Of a DNA stretch of 21,111 nucleotides, positions 8,758 through 14,497 are shown piece after piece. Location of the stretch: the IMG/VR virus record IMGVR_UViG_3300023116_000434, positions 1 to 21,111 of that record; one strand, written 5' to 3'. Source of the stretch: a virus. The translations under genes were made by a program, and so were the position numbers. The stretch's first letter is position 1, and the number at the start of each line of letters is the position of its first letter. The notes under the pieces are model-generated. The model saw nothing but the letters and a program-made list of their open reading frames with translations. It was not told the origin of the DNA and did not search any database.

Positions 8758-9409
8758 CGAGTGCTCGCTTAACTTTCATGTGGGAGGTGGGGAGCTTGTA
8801 TTTCGCGGAGACAAGTTGCGCGATGTCGCGATAGCTTTTCCCCTCGTCTCGAAGCACGCGCATCATGCCGATCGCTTCGCGCCGGAAAGGCAGCTCGACT
8901 ACCTTGCTCTCTTTGCCCTCGCCCTCAACCTTGCAGCCCCAGGGCGCTTCGCCGCCGATAAACCCGCCCCGCTCGCGCTTCGCGCGCCGGCCGCGCATCG
9001 TGCGCTCCTTGATCACGCGCCGCTCGTGGCCGGCGAACGCCGCCATGATCTCGAGCATGAGGCGCGCAGTCAGGTTGCCATCATCGGTCACGTCGCCATG
9101 GCCGTTCAAGAACAAACGCACGCCGCGCGCCTTGAGGTCGTGAATCGTGTTCAGGCAGTCGCGCGCGTCGCGGCTGAATCGATCGAGGGCGCTGCAGATA
9201 ATGATGTCGCCCGGCTGAATATCGAGAGTCGCGACAGCCGGCCTGGCGAAGAACGGCACGCTGCCGCTCACGCCGGGGTCTTGCAAGAACGTGATGTCCG
9301 TGGGGAGTTGGTTCGCGAGAGCCACGCCCTGGATCATCGATTGTTGCGTTGCGAGGGACGTGCCCTCGGCTTGCTCTTCTGTGCTTACGCGGGTGTATCC
9401 GTAGATCAT
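8735..9409 (-). CDS. Serine recombinase (resolvase/invertase family)
   Basis: A 224-aa small serine recombinase that would cut and rejoin DNA through a covalent serine link. The catalytic domain opens IYGYTRVSTEEQ with Ser9 as nucleophile, continues with the QDPGVSGSVPF loop and carries the conserved SALDRFSRD motif with Arg77 and Arg80. The long helix that follows (LMLEIMAAFAGHERRVIKERTMRG) is the dimerisation helix, then comes RAKRERGGFIGGEAPWGC, and a C-terminal helix-turn-helix (YRDIAQLVSAKYKLPTSHMKVKRAL). Length and architecture fit resolvases and invertases rather than large phage integrases. The ATG at 9409 has GGAGGAG upstream. Its 3' end overlaps terL by 23 bases. It may act on a site inside the phage genome or have come in with a mobile cassette; a target site was not identified. 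Confidence 0.88.
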   Translation of the reverse strand: MIYGYTRVSTEEQAEGTSLATQQSMIQGVALANQLPTDITFLQDPGVSGSVPFFARPAVATLDIQPGDIIICSALDRFSRDARDCLNTIHDLKARGVRLFLNGHGDVTDDGNLTARLMLEIMAAFAGHERRVIKERTMRGRRAKRERGGFIGGEAPWGCKVEGEGKESKVVELPFRREAIGMMRVLRDEGKSYRDIAQLVSAKYKLPTSHMKVKRALDAQSTAP

Positions 9410-9427
9410 GCTGTCTCCTCCGGCCGC

Positions 9428-9583
9428 TTACGCGGCTTCTCCGTTTTGCTTAGCAAGTTGTTTCTCTAGCTCATCAATTCGCGCTTGCATCGCTTCCGTC
9501 CTTCGCCGAAAAATTATCTTTTGATCTGCTAAAGCCTCTAACAGCATTTCAATCTCGACCTCAAAATCTTTATTCGTTTTCAT
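9428..9583 (-). CDS. Small coiled-coil protein upstream of recombinase (51 aa)
   Basis: A 51-aa protein starting MKTNKDFEVEIEM and ending EKQLAKQNGEAA. The frame extends upstream to 9637, but the ATG at 9583 has a clear AAGGAG box 6 bases before it and is chosen. Residues about 8-45 are a continuous charged helix with leucine heptads (EMLLEALADQKII; MQARIDELEKQLA), so a dimeric coiled coil is likely. It precedes the serine recombinase by 18 bases and is probably co-transcribed with it. No function can be assigned from sequence; a regulator or accessory of the recombinase is one possibility based only on position. Confidence 0.6.
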   Translation of the reverse strand: MKTNKDFEVEIEMLLEALADQKIIFRRRTEAMQARIDELEKQLAKQNGEAA

Positions 9584-9605
9584 CTCTCGCTCCTTGTATT
9601 TGTCG

Positions 9606-9660
9606 GTTACCTTTATGTAACGGAGACATCGTATCAAAGAATGTTACATATGTGTACCAT
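9606..9660. promoter_or_regulatory. Two palindromic operator-like sites between divergent genes
   Basis: The 137-base gap between the leftward coiled-coil/recombinase genes and the rightward island holds two inverted repeats. The first is GTTAC-CTTTAT-GTAAC at 9606-9621. The second is a 20-base imperfect palindrome at 9641-9660 whose halves (ATGTTACATA and the complement of TGTGTACCAT) agree at 8 of 10 positions. Both share a GTTAC/GTAAC core, so one dimeric regulator could bind both and control both directions. This is read directly from sequence; binding is inferred. Confidence 0.45.
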
Positions 9661-9663
9661 TTG

Positions 9664-9691
9664 TTGACATTATTTTTATTTTTTTTATCGA
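9664..9691 (+). promoter_or_regulatory. Candidate promoter of the rightward two-gene island
   Basis: A perfect -35 hexamer TTGACA lies at 9664-9669, followed after 16 bases by a weak -10 (TATCGA, 9686-9691) in a T-rich tract. It is 30 bases before the 46-aa gene. The -35 is convincing and the -10 is not, so the exact start is uncertain. Confidence 0.4.
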
Positions 9692-9720
9692 TTAATCTAG
9701 GGGGCTTTGGAGGCCTAGAT

Positions 9721-9861
9721 ATGCAGAAATACGGACACAAGCCGCCGGTCAAGCCGCTTCAGCGGCCCTTACACTCCGGCAGCAATCAAGCAAACAAACA
9801 CGCATCGATGGTGGGCGGTGTTCGAGTTGGATCGCCCAAGCCCTCGTTCCCGCCCAAGTAA
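9721..9861 (+). CDS. Small protein of unknown function in rightward island (46 aa)
   Basis: A 46-aa protein, MQKYGHKPPVKPLQ and onward, rich in Pro, Lys, Gly and Ser, with no predicted regular fold and no hydrophobic segment. The ATG at 9721 has a GGAGG box 7 bases upstream, a much better start than the upstream frame opening at 9652. Its TAA overlaps the ATG of the next gene (TAATG), a strong sign that the pair is translated together. It lies opposite in direction to the terminase operon that surrounds it. I do not recognise a family. Confidence 0.6.
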   Translation: MQKYGHKPPVKPLQRPLHSGSNQANKHASMVGGVRVGSPKPSFPPK

Positions 9862-10115
9862 TGGCCGAACCAAGGAAAGGCAAAGCCCGCGTCAAGGTGA
9901 CGGCGTCCGGCAAGCGGGTGTCGTATGGCCAGGCGGGGCGCGCCAGGGACGGCGGGCCGCGCGTGCGGCCGGGTACGTCAAAAGGCGACAGCTACTGCGC
10001 GCGGAGCGCTGGGCAGATGAAGCAGCACAAAAAAGCGGCGGCCAACCCGAATTCGCCTTTGCGGCTATCGAGGGCTCGCTGGAAATGCAGCGGCACTAAA
10101 TCGAAAAAAAATTAA
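9861..10115 (+). CDS. DUF6321-like small basic phage protein (84 aa)
   Basis: An 84-aa, strongly basic protein. It has the features I recall for DUF6321 proteins of marine phages: VTASGKRVSYGQAG near the N-terminus, RVRPGTSKGDSYCARSAG in the middle, and PNSPLRLSRARWKCSGTKS at the C-terminus, with two conserved Cys. The charge suggests nucleic-acid or virion association, but no activity is known to me. The ATG overlaps the preceding stop (TAATG). The gene ends 36 bases before a strong rho-independent terminator. The region is visibly more GC-rich than the AT-rich promoter before it. Together with the 46-aa gene it forms a self-contained island inside the packaging operon. Confidence 0.72.
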   Translation: MAEPRKGKARVKVTASGKRVSYGQAGRARDGGPRVRPGTSKGDSYCARSAGQMKQHKKAAANPNSPLRLSRARWKCSGTKSKKN

Positions 10116-10149
10116 GCTGGCGAACCCCTCTCTCCTCCCCTACGCCAGC
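10116..10149 (+). other. Stem-loop with pyrimidine-rich loop after the DUF6321-like gene
   Basis: GCTGGCG at 10116-10122 pairs perfectly with CGCCAGC at 10143-10149. The 20-base loop is almost pure pyrimidine (CCCCTCTCTCCTCCCCT). It starts on the base after the stop codon and sits directly before the terminator hairpin. It may stabilise the 3' end of the island transcript; the role is not known. Confidence 0.5.
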
Positions 10150-10150
10150 A

Positions 10151-10177
10151 GGCCCGCGCAAGCGGGCCTTTTTTTTT
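10151..10177 (+). terminator. Strong rho-independent terminator closing the rightward island
   Basis: GGCCCGC (10151-10157) and GCGGGCC (10162-10168) form a perfect 7-bp GC stem around a GCAA tetraloop, followed by nine T residues (10169-10177). This is a textbook intrinsic terminator for rightward transcription. Its U tract exists only on the plus strand, so leftward late transcription from the terminase side should pass it less hindered. Confidence 0.92.
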
Positions 10178-10468
10178 GGGCGGTGCAAAATTTTTTTTTG
10201 GTGCGTGCGGGTCTAACCCCTACTCCCCCTCCCCCGGCTCGAGCGAAGGGGGGGGGTCGCGCGGCGCCTGGATCGAGCCAGAAATCCTCCGGCAGCGTTT
10301 ACACCGGCCCTTCAAACGTAGGTCGTTGTTTTATAACGCTTTTATATGTAACGCCCTGTTAACGCTGTGATTTACACCAGTTCAGGCCGCGCCGTTACGC
10401 AAGATTATGTTAAATAATTGAGTCCCGCGCGCGTGAATTCCGGGTCTCTCTCGGTGCGCGAGAGAGCG
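10178..10468. other. Non-coding region between island terminator and small terminase; GC hairpin and repeats, possible packaging site
   Basis: No credible gene is present. Structures seen: a second long T tract (10190-10199); a C5-T-C5 block (10225-10235) facing a run of nine G (10248-10256) around a GCTCGAGC palindrome (10237-10244); three TAACGC repeats at 10334-10339, 10349-10354 and 10360-10365, two of them within GTAAC-GCCCT-GTTAA (10348-10362); and a perfect 8-bp hairpin CTCTCTCG-gtgcg-CGAGAGAG (10446-10466) just beyond the small terminase stop. The region lies between the two terminase genes, so a cos or pac recognition site is possible. That is inference from position and structure. 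Confidence 0.45.
10446..10466 (-). terminator. Hairpin just after the small terminase stop (possible weak terminator or mRNA end)
   Basis: CTCTCTCG at 10446-10453 and CGAGAGAG at 10459-10466 form a perfect 8-bp stem with a 5-base loop, beginning 3 bases beyond the terS stop on the leftward strand. No U tract follows in the leftward direction, so it is not a classic intrinsic terminator. It may mark an mRNA processing point or a protein-binding site. Confidence 0.35.
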
Positions 10469-10903
10469 TCACTGATCGCTCACAATCGAGTCTTCAGGCT
10501 GGATCAATTCACGCAATGCGACCAGGTGTTGGTCTTGGATATTGATGCTGAGCAATGGATCTCGCCGCTCTCCCCAGTTGTCGGGATTCGCTCTCGCCGC
10601 TAGCCATTTGCGGGTATCGATCCTGAGCTTTCGGACCTGCGCATCGTGAGCATCGATTGCTCCGTCTGCGATCTCTAGCGTCTCCTCTGCTAGCGTGTCA
10701 GCCCATCGCCTTCGAGCCTCGTAATACTTCTCCTCTCGCCCCTCAACAGACCTCAGCCATTTGTAGAATACTCGCTTACTTACGCCGATCTTCTTGACCA
10801 AGGCAGTCATGGTCATGCCGCCAGCGAGCTGATCGAACAAATCCTCTCCACCCTGCTCGTCGATCTTTCTCATTGCCGCCCGCATGATTGGCCTACCGCT
10901 CAT
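10469..10903 (-). CDS. terS: Terminase small subunit, Sf6-like
   Basis: A 144-aa DNA-recognition subunit of the packaging motor. The N-terminal domain has a helix-turn-helix (MTMTALVKKIGVSKRVFYKWLRS, about residues 29-52 of the protein) for DNA binding. It is followed by the family signature ADTLAEETLEIADGA, DAQVRKLRIDTRKWLAARANPDNWGE, which I recognise from Sf6-type small terminases; that region forms the oligomer core. The ATG at 10903 is preferred because GGGAG lies 9 bases upstream; an ATG at 10909 is too close to that box. It overlaps the zinc-ribbon gene by 11 bases. It is separated from terL by about 1.7 kb, unusual because the two subunits are commonly adjacent. Confidence 0.85.
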   Translation of the reverse strand: MSGRPIMRAAMRKIDEQGGEDLFDQLAGGMTMTALVKKIGVSKRVFYKWLRSVEGREEKYYEARRRWADTLAEETLEIADGAIDAHDAQVRKLRIDTRKWLAARANPDNWGERRDPLLSINIQDQHLVALRELIQPEDSIVSDQ

Positions 10904-11210
10904 ATCCATCCACTCCCATTTCTCTCAGCACATCTGACACCGCTTCCAGGTCGTCGATGACGTAGAACTCGTCGTCGTACTCGCGGTCCCTGAGCGGCTC
11001 TGCAGCCCTTCTCAGGTCGCGCACAGTCTTTGCTGGCTTTGCTGTCGATTTAATCTGTCTCTGCTGTTCACCTTTACGTTTCACATGTAACATCTCAAGC
11101 GTGTTAAACGTGTGATCACACACTTTACAGCGCCTATCCCTTAAAACGCTCTCAGAACGTCTCTGAGTGTGCGTTACCTCTGACCTACCCTGGCATATTG
11201 GACAGTTCAT
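10893..11210 (-). CDS. Zinc-ribbon protein, NrdR N-terminus-like
   Basis: A 105-aa protein starting MNCPICQGRSEVTHTQRR. Two Cys pairs (CPIC and CKVC, residues about 3-6 and 30-33) form a zinc ribbon similar to the N-terminus of NrdR-type regulators (RRCKVCDHTFNTLEM). The remainder lacks the ATP-cone domain of NrdR and instead is charged, with an acidic C-terminus (DDEFYVIDDLEAVSDVL). The ATG at 11210 is chosen over a GTG at 11222 because GTGAGG lies in the right place. It overlaps terS by 11 bases and follows the nuclease gene by 8 bases. A transcription factor for late genes is plausible, by analogy with small phage zinc-finger activators, but unproven. Confidence 0.7.
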   Translation of the reverse strand: MNCPICQGRSEVTHTQRRSESVLRDRRCKVCDHTFNTLEMLHVKRKGEQQRQIKSTAKPAKTVRDLRRAAEPLRDREYDDEFYVIDDLEAVSDVLREMGVDGYER

Positions 11211-11218
11211 AAAACGCC

Positions 11219-11560
11219 TCACACGGCCTCTACGCGCGTCTCAGCGCACGTATTGGTCAAATACCGTCTCACTTGCTCCGCTGCGAGCCCGTTCTTCACC
11301 ATATCGGACGTATAGCGCAGAACCGCATACCCGTACTCGACGGCAAGATTGTACTTCTCGCAGTCCTTGCGAAAGCCGCTGCCGCGCGTATGCCTGCCGC
11401 CCGACCACGTCCCGCCCTCGACTTCGCACACCAGCCCGGCCTGCGGGATAACGAAATCGAATCTGAACCTCCGGCCCGGCACCAGCATCTGCTCACGCTC
11501 GTACGTTATTCCGTACGCATCGAGCTGCGCAGCGAACAGCTCCTCGAGCGCGCTAGCCAC
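11219..11560 (-). CDS. Small PD-(D/E)XK-like endonuclease (Vsr/DUF559-like)
   Basis: A 113-aa protein with the core of a restriction-like nuclease: an N-terminal helix with ALEELFAAQLDAYG, then RFRFDFVIP (Asp35), LVCEVEGGTW (Glu46 and Glu48), SGGRHTRGSGFRKDCEKYN and the strand GYAVLRYTSDMV. This layout is familiar from small phage nucleases related to Vsr and DUF559 proteins. The GTG at 11560 is selected because GGAGG precedes it by 5 bases; the frame also opens at a TTG at 11572. It overlaps the upstream 63-aa gene by 8 bases. Position before the packaging genes and after the origin region suggests DNA junction processing or trimming, an inference. The usual catalytic Lys of the ExK motif is replaced by Glu in a direct reading. 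Confidence 0.75.
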   Translation of the reverse strand: MASALEELFAAQLDAYGITYEREQMLVPGRRFRFDFVIPQAGLVCEVEGGTWSGGRHTRGSGFRKDCEKYNLAVEYGYAVLRYTSDMVKNGLAAEQVRRYLTNTCAETRVEAV

Positions 11561-11744
11561 GCTTGCCTCCAAACGCGAACCGCTTCACCTCCAAGCTCGC
11601 CGGCTCGTCGCCCCCGGCTTCGCCGGGCTCCTCGTCCGGCTCGCCGTCATCATCGATCTCGTACACATACTCCTCGTTATCGAGTTTGACGGTGAGCGTC
11701 ATGCCCGCCTCAAAATCCGTAACCTCAATCTTCACTGTTGCCAT
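11553..11744 (-). CDS. Small acidic protein (63 aa)
   Basis: A 63-aa protein with a compact beta-rich start (MATVKIEVTDFEAGMTLTVKLDNEEYVYEI) followed by a very acidic, Gly/Pro-rich stretch (DDDGEPDEEPGEAGGDEPAS) and a basic end (KRFAFGGKRG). The ATG at 11744 has an AGGAGG box. It is the first gene left of the origin-like region and overlaps the nuclease start by 8 bases. The acidic tract could mimic DNA or hold a basic partner; no family is recognised. Confidence 0.65.
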   Translation of the reverse strand: MATVKIEVTDFEAGMTLTVKLDNEEYVYEIDDDGEPDEEPGEAGGDEPASLEVKRFAFGGKRG

Positions 11745-11854
11745 CGCGCCCTCCTGGCCGACTTTGCGCAGATCCTAACCCCCCGCCATCGAGTTGCGAA
11801 ATTCTGCTTCGCGAGCGGCTGCGCCGCCGCCAACCAATAGATATAAATGAACTC

Positions 11855-11872
11855 GGCGCACGTAAGTGCGCC
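11855..11872. other. Perfect hairpin with GTAA tetraloop at edge of AT-rich tract
   Basis: GGCGCAC (11855-11861) pairs with GTGCGCC (11866-11872) around GTAA. It stands two bases from a 19-base A/T-only run. A single-strand initiation or priming structure is possible; the position beside the iterons is the only support. Confidence 0.5.
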
Positions 11873-11898
11873 AGTTATATATTTATATATATAGGGCA

Positions 11899-12074
11899 AC
11901 TGACGCACTGACGCAGATTGCGTAAGCCATTGATTTAATTGAACAAATCGGCAGCAAAAACAGAGTGACGCAAAAACAAACTTACGCAACTGACGCAAAT
12001 TCGCGTAAGTCATTGATTTTATTGGTTGCGTAAGTTGTTTTGAGTAACTGACGCACAACTGACGCACTGACGCA
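11899..12074. repeat. ACTGACGCA / TTGCGTAAG iteron cluster
   Basis: Seven copies of a 9-base motif (six exact ACTGACGCA) occur in one orientation. Pairs overlap by one base at 11899/11907 and 12058/12066. Interspersed are four TTGCGTAAG-type motifs, one inverted. Spacing between the outer pairs and the centre copies is irregular, so groups may be bound cooperatively rather than as a uniform array. Confidence 0.8.
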
Positions 12075-12089
12075 CAGAACTGGTCAAAA

Positions 12090-12566
12090 CTAGCCATTTT
12101 GGTGCTCCCAAATGGTCTTTATCCACCACCAAAACTCATCGATGTTGAGCGTATGACGCATCGTATTTACCTGGTTACAGACCAATTGAACGTTGCCCCT
12201 GACGTACCCTTCGTTGTGATTTATTCGGTCGATAGATGCGTTAAATGGCAGCTTTTTCCCGCCCCTTCGATGGTGCGTCATGTTCAGATTAGAGAGCGCG
12301 CATTTGCCTTTCTGGGCGTCCCAAATCGATAACAGGTCTTCGTATTCGATCTCCCAGTCGAAGTCTTGAGAGCGTCTCTTGCTTCTGAGTTGACCGAAAA
12401 GCAGCTTCAAATAGCTTTCGTGGTCGTCGTTGATTCGCTTCTGACGCATCATTCGCCAGCAAAGTTTGCAGCGCTTGTAGCCCTTTAACGTGGCTTCGCT
12501 AGGGTAAAAATCGGTCTCGGGTTTGTCGGTTTTGCATACGTTGCATCTTAAAAATCCATCATCCAT
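12090..12566 (-). CDS. HNH-family nuclease with N-terminal zinc ribbon
   Basis: A 158-aa protein. The N-terminus has two Cys pairs (CNVC, residues 8-11, and CKLC, 33-36) forming a zinc ribbon. The C-terminal half matches small HNH-type endonucleases: GKCALSNLNMTHHRR, then NASIDRINHNEGYVRGNVQLVC, followed by an Asn and an aromatic-rich helix (EFWWWIKTIWEH). The DRI and GNVQLVC elements are typical. The ATG at 12566 overlaps the PrimPol stop by 19 bases. The protein could be a free-standing homing nuclease that settled beside the origin, or a replication or packaging nuclease; the overlap with PrimPol and lack of an intron favour a resident gene. Its stop directly borders the iteron region. Confidence 0.8.
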   Translation of the reverse strand: MDDGFLRCNVCKTDKPETDFYPSEATLKGYKRCKLCWRMMRQKRINDDHESYLKLLFGQLRSKRRSQDFDWEIEYEDLLSIWDAQKGKCALSNLNMTHHRRGGKKLPFNASIDRINHNEGYVRGNVQLVCNQVNTMRHTLNIDEFWWWIKTIWEHQNG

Positions 12567-14497
12567 GAGGGAGCTTCTCCTACTTCTACAAACTTGCGCA
12601 TGTGCCTTTGCGCGTCAGGTCGCTCCACTACCTTCAGCTCTTTGTTTTCAATCCACGTATTGATCATCGTTTTTATCTTGCTCTTGACGCTCTCGTCCCT
12701 CGCGTCGAGGTCAAGCACCTGCGCCACCGCAAGCCCGACCCAGCTCTTCGAGCGAACGTCCTCGCGCCACTCGCCGTCGCGCACGAGCGTCTGAACGCGC
12801 GCCAAGTCCTCGCCCGTCACATCCTCAAACGCATCCGGCCATTGCCAGGGCTCCATCACGCCGATCGAGTCCCCGTTCGCGATCTCCACGCTCACCATCT
12901 TCCGCCATGAGCTGTCGCGACTTGGCGGTGCCAGGTTGTCTTTGCTGTCGGCTTCTCTGCTGTACTGCCAGAACTCGCGCTCGTCGATCCCGGCAAGCCT
13001 CGCTTCCTCTGCTGTCATTCTCTGAAGCCGGCGAACGTGCCGGGCTGCGTCCGTCAGCGCGCTCGCTCCGCGAGCGTCGCCATAGCTGGCCGATTGTCCT
13101 GCCTGCGCTTTTCTGACGTGGTGAACGAGCTCGACTGAGCAGTTGCCGAGGTCTGCGATTCGCCCCCAGGCTTTGACGACTAGGTCCATCTGGCCATTGT
13201 CGTTCTCGTTGAGCCTGTGCGAGCTGACAAAAGGATCGACAATAATTACGTCGATCGAATGTTCTTTAATGAAATCGATAATCTCTTCGACTGCAGGCGT
13301 CAGCGCGGCTTCGCCGCGCTCGCTCTCGGCGATCAGCAATTTGCTGTCGCGACCACTGTTCACGTAGAGCCGATCCGCAAAATCTTCTTGCTTGACGTTG
13401 TAGTGCTGGCAGATGCCGGCGATGCGTCGCTGCAGTTCTTCGAGCGGGTCTTCGAGGTTCCAGACCCAAACCCTGCGCGGTGGCGTCTCGGTGCCGAGCA
13501 AGTCTTTGCCCGCTGCCATCGCCACCGCCTCAGTTAACGTGAGCGCGGTCTTGCCCGAGCCGCCCGCCGCAACCGTCACGCTCAGAAAGCGTCTTATGTA
13601 ATGGCGCCCGTACACCCATTGCCTCGGCGGGATAGCGGCCGGGTCTGCCAGGACAAACGGCCTCGGCGCCAGCGCTGCGCGCCGCGCCTCTAGTGCTGTC
13701 GCGACTTCCTTCTCTTTCTCTGCCCTCCTACGCTCGATGGTCTCAGCCCACTTCTTTCGAGCCCCATCGATCGCCACCTGAAACTCTTCGAGCGTTTCTT
13801 CGACCGTGTAGCCCGGCTCTGTCCATGCGGGCGCCTCAGCGAGGATCTCTTCATCGGTATAGTCGCGCAGCACCTTGCTGCCGACTTCCCTGATCATGCG
13901 CTCGTGCCAGCCGCCTTGCGGCGCGCTCGAAGCCCCGCCATGGATAGCGACGACGTTCGTGGGCTTGTTCTCTGCGTCGATTAGTTCGGCAAAGTTTGCT
14001 TGCCACATCGGGACGCCATCGAACGGATCATCGATGCCGATTTCTTTTTCGATCGTGTAAGTCTTGCCGCTCTGATGTATCGAGCCTGGCGCGATGACGA
14101 TGCCGCCCTGTCCGCGAACATCTATCTTTGAGTCTGGATTTGCGCTCGATCGAACCGGGCATTCAGGGTTCGCTTTAAAATAGAAATGCTTGCCTCTGCT
14201 CGTGCTCACCTTCAGCGGCGTGTAGGGCAGATTGTTATCCACCCATATCATGGCATCGACAGAGTCAGCATCGACAACGACATATTCTTTGCCGGTTACG
14301 AGCGCCCAATTGCATTCGTTGAATTTTGCAGAGCTGGTCCAATAGTTCATGAGGTCTTCGCTGACCTCTTCAAATTGGTATCGCTCCCAACTGACAAGGG
14401 GCCTCTTTTGAATTGGATGCGCGGGTAAGACGGTGAGCCCCCGCTGCCATAGATCCCACGCCCATTCCTTGCGATCCATCGCTATTGCCCCGCTCAT
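12548..14497 (-). CDS. Bifunctional primase-polymerase / RepA-like helicase
   Basis: A 649-aa replication protein. The N-terminal PrimPol domain (about 10-170) has VVVDADS with Asp76 and Asp78 as metal ligands, STSRGKHFYFK with His104, and IDVRGQGGIVIAPGS with Asp126. A charged linker (about 240-275) leads to a RecA-fold helicase of the RSF1010 RepA/AAA_25 type: Walker A AGGSGKT (311-317), VWNLEDP, Walker B VIIVDPF (417-423), ELVHHVRK and GDARGASAL. It would synthesise primers and unwind the origin in one polypeptide. The ATG at 14497 overlaps the Cro-like gene stop by 4 bases (ATGA). An alternative ATG lies at 14479. The gene heads the leftward replication operon and is followed by HNH and the iteron region. 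Confidence 0.92.
   Translation of the reverse strand: MSGAIAMDRKEWAWDLWQRGLTVLPAHPIQKRPLVSWERYQFEEVSEDLMNYWTSSAKFNECNWALVTGKEYVVVDADSVDAMIWVDNNLPYTPLKVSTSRGKHFYFKANPECPVRSSANPDSKIDVRGQGGIVIAPGSIHQSGKTYTIEKEIGIDDPFDGVPMWQANFAELIDAENKPTNVVAIHGGASSAPQGGWHERMIREVGSKVLRDYTDEEILAEAPAWTEPGYTVEETLEEFQVAIDGARKKWAETIERRRAEKEKEVATALEARRAALAPRPFVLADPAAIPPRQWVYGRHYIRRFLSVTVAAGGSGKTALTLTEAVAMAAGKDLLGTETPPRRVWVWNLEDPLEELQRRIAGICQHYNVKQEDFADRLYVNSGRDSKLLIAESERGEAALTPAVEEIIDFIKEHSIDVIIVDPFVSSHRLNENDNGQMDLVVKAWGRIADLGNCSVELVHHVRKAQAGQSASYGDARGASALTDAARHVRRLQRMTAEEARLAGIDEREFWQYSREADSKDNLAPPSRDSSWRKMVSVEIANGDSIGVMEPWQWPDAFEDVTGEDLARVQTLVRDGEWREDVRSKSWVGLAVAQVLDLDARDESVKSKIKTMINTWIENKELKVVERPDAQRHMRKFVEVGEAPSWMMDF

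Larger units (their letters stand above)
11745..12089. other. Iteron-rich, AT-rich region: candidate phage replication origin
   Basis: A 345-base gap next to the PrimPol/HNH genes holds a dense repeat array. ACTGACGCA occurs six times exactly (11899, 11907, 11989, 12047, 12058, 12066) with one variant AGTGACGCA (11964). TTGCGTAAG occurs at 11918 and 12026, inverted at 11981, with a variant at 12001. A 21-base direct repeat with two differences lies at 11921-11941 and 12004-12024. To the left are a purely A/T run (about 11875-11893), suited to DNA unwinding, and a perfect 7-bp hairpin GGCGCAC-GTAA-GTGCGCC (11855-11872). This is the structure of an iteron-type origin. Which protein binds it is not visible; the PrimPol-helicase beside it is the natural user. 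Confidence 0.65.

Noticed and set aside
8750-9469. A 239-codon rightward open frame opposite the serine recombinase
   Set aside because: It is the antisense of a clear recombinase with all catalytic motifs, is rich in Ala/Arg/His without domain signs, and has no supporting context.
9818-10099. A 93-codon rightward frame overlapping the DUF6321-like gene
   Set aside because: The +0 frame contains the recognisable family and a coupled TAATG start; this one is Arg/Gly-rich noise.
8735-10177. Complete insertion sequence around the serine recombinase
   Set aside because: No terminal inverted repeats, target-site duplication or TnpB-type partner gene was found, and the overlap with terL argues for a resident gene.
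11899-12074. CRISPR array as an explanation for the repeats
   Set aside because: The repeats are 9 bases, overlap each other and lack uniform spacers; no cas gene is near (the Cas4-like nuclease belongs to the recombination operon).
11732-12097. A 121-codon leftward open frame across the iteron region
   Set aside because: Its sequence repeats ASVRQL because the DNA motif TGCGTCAGT repeats, it has no ribosome binding site or domain, and non-coding iterons explain it better.
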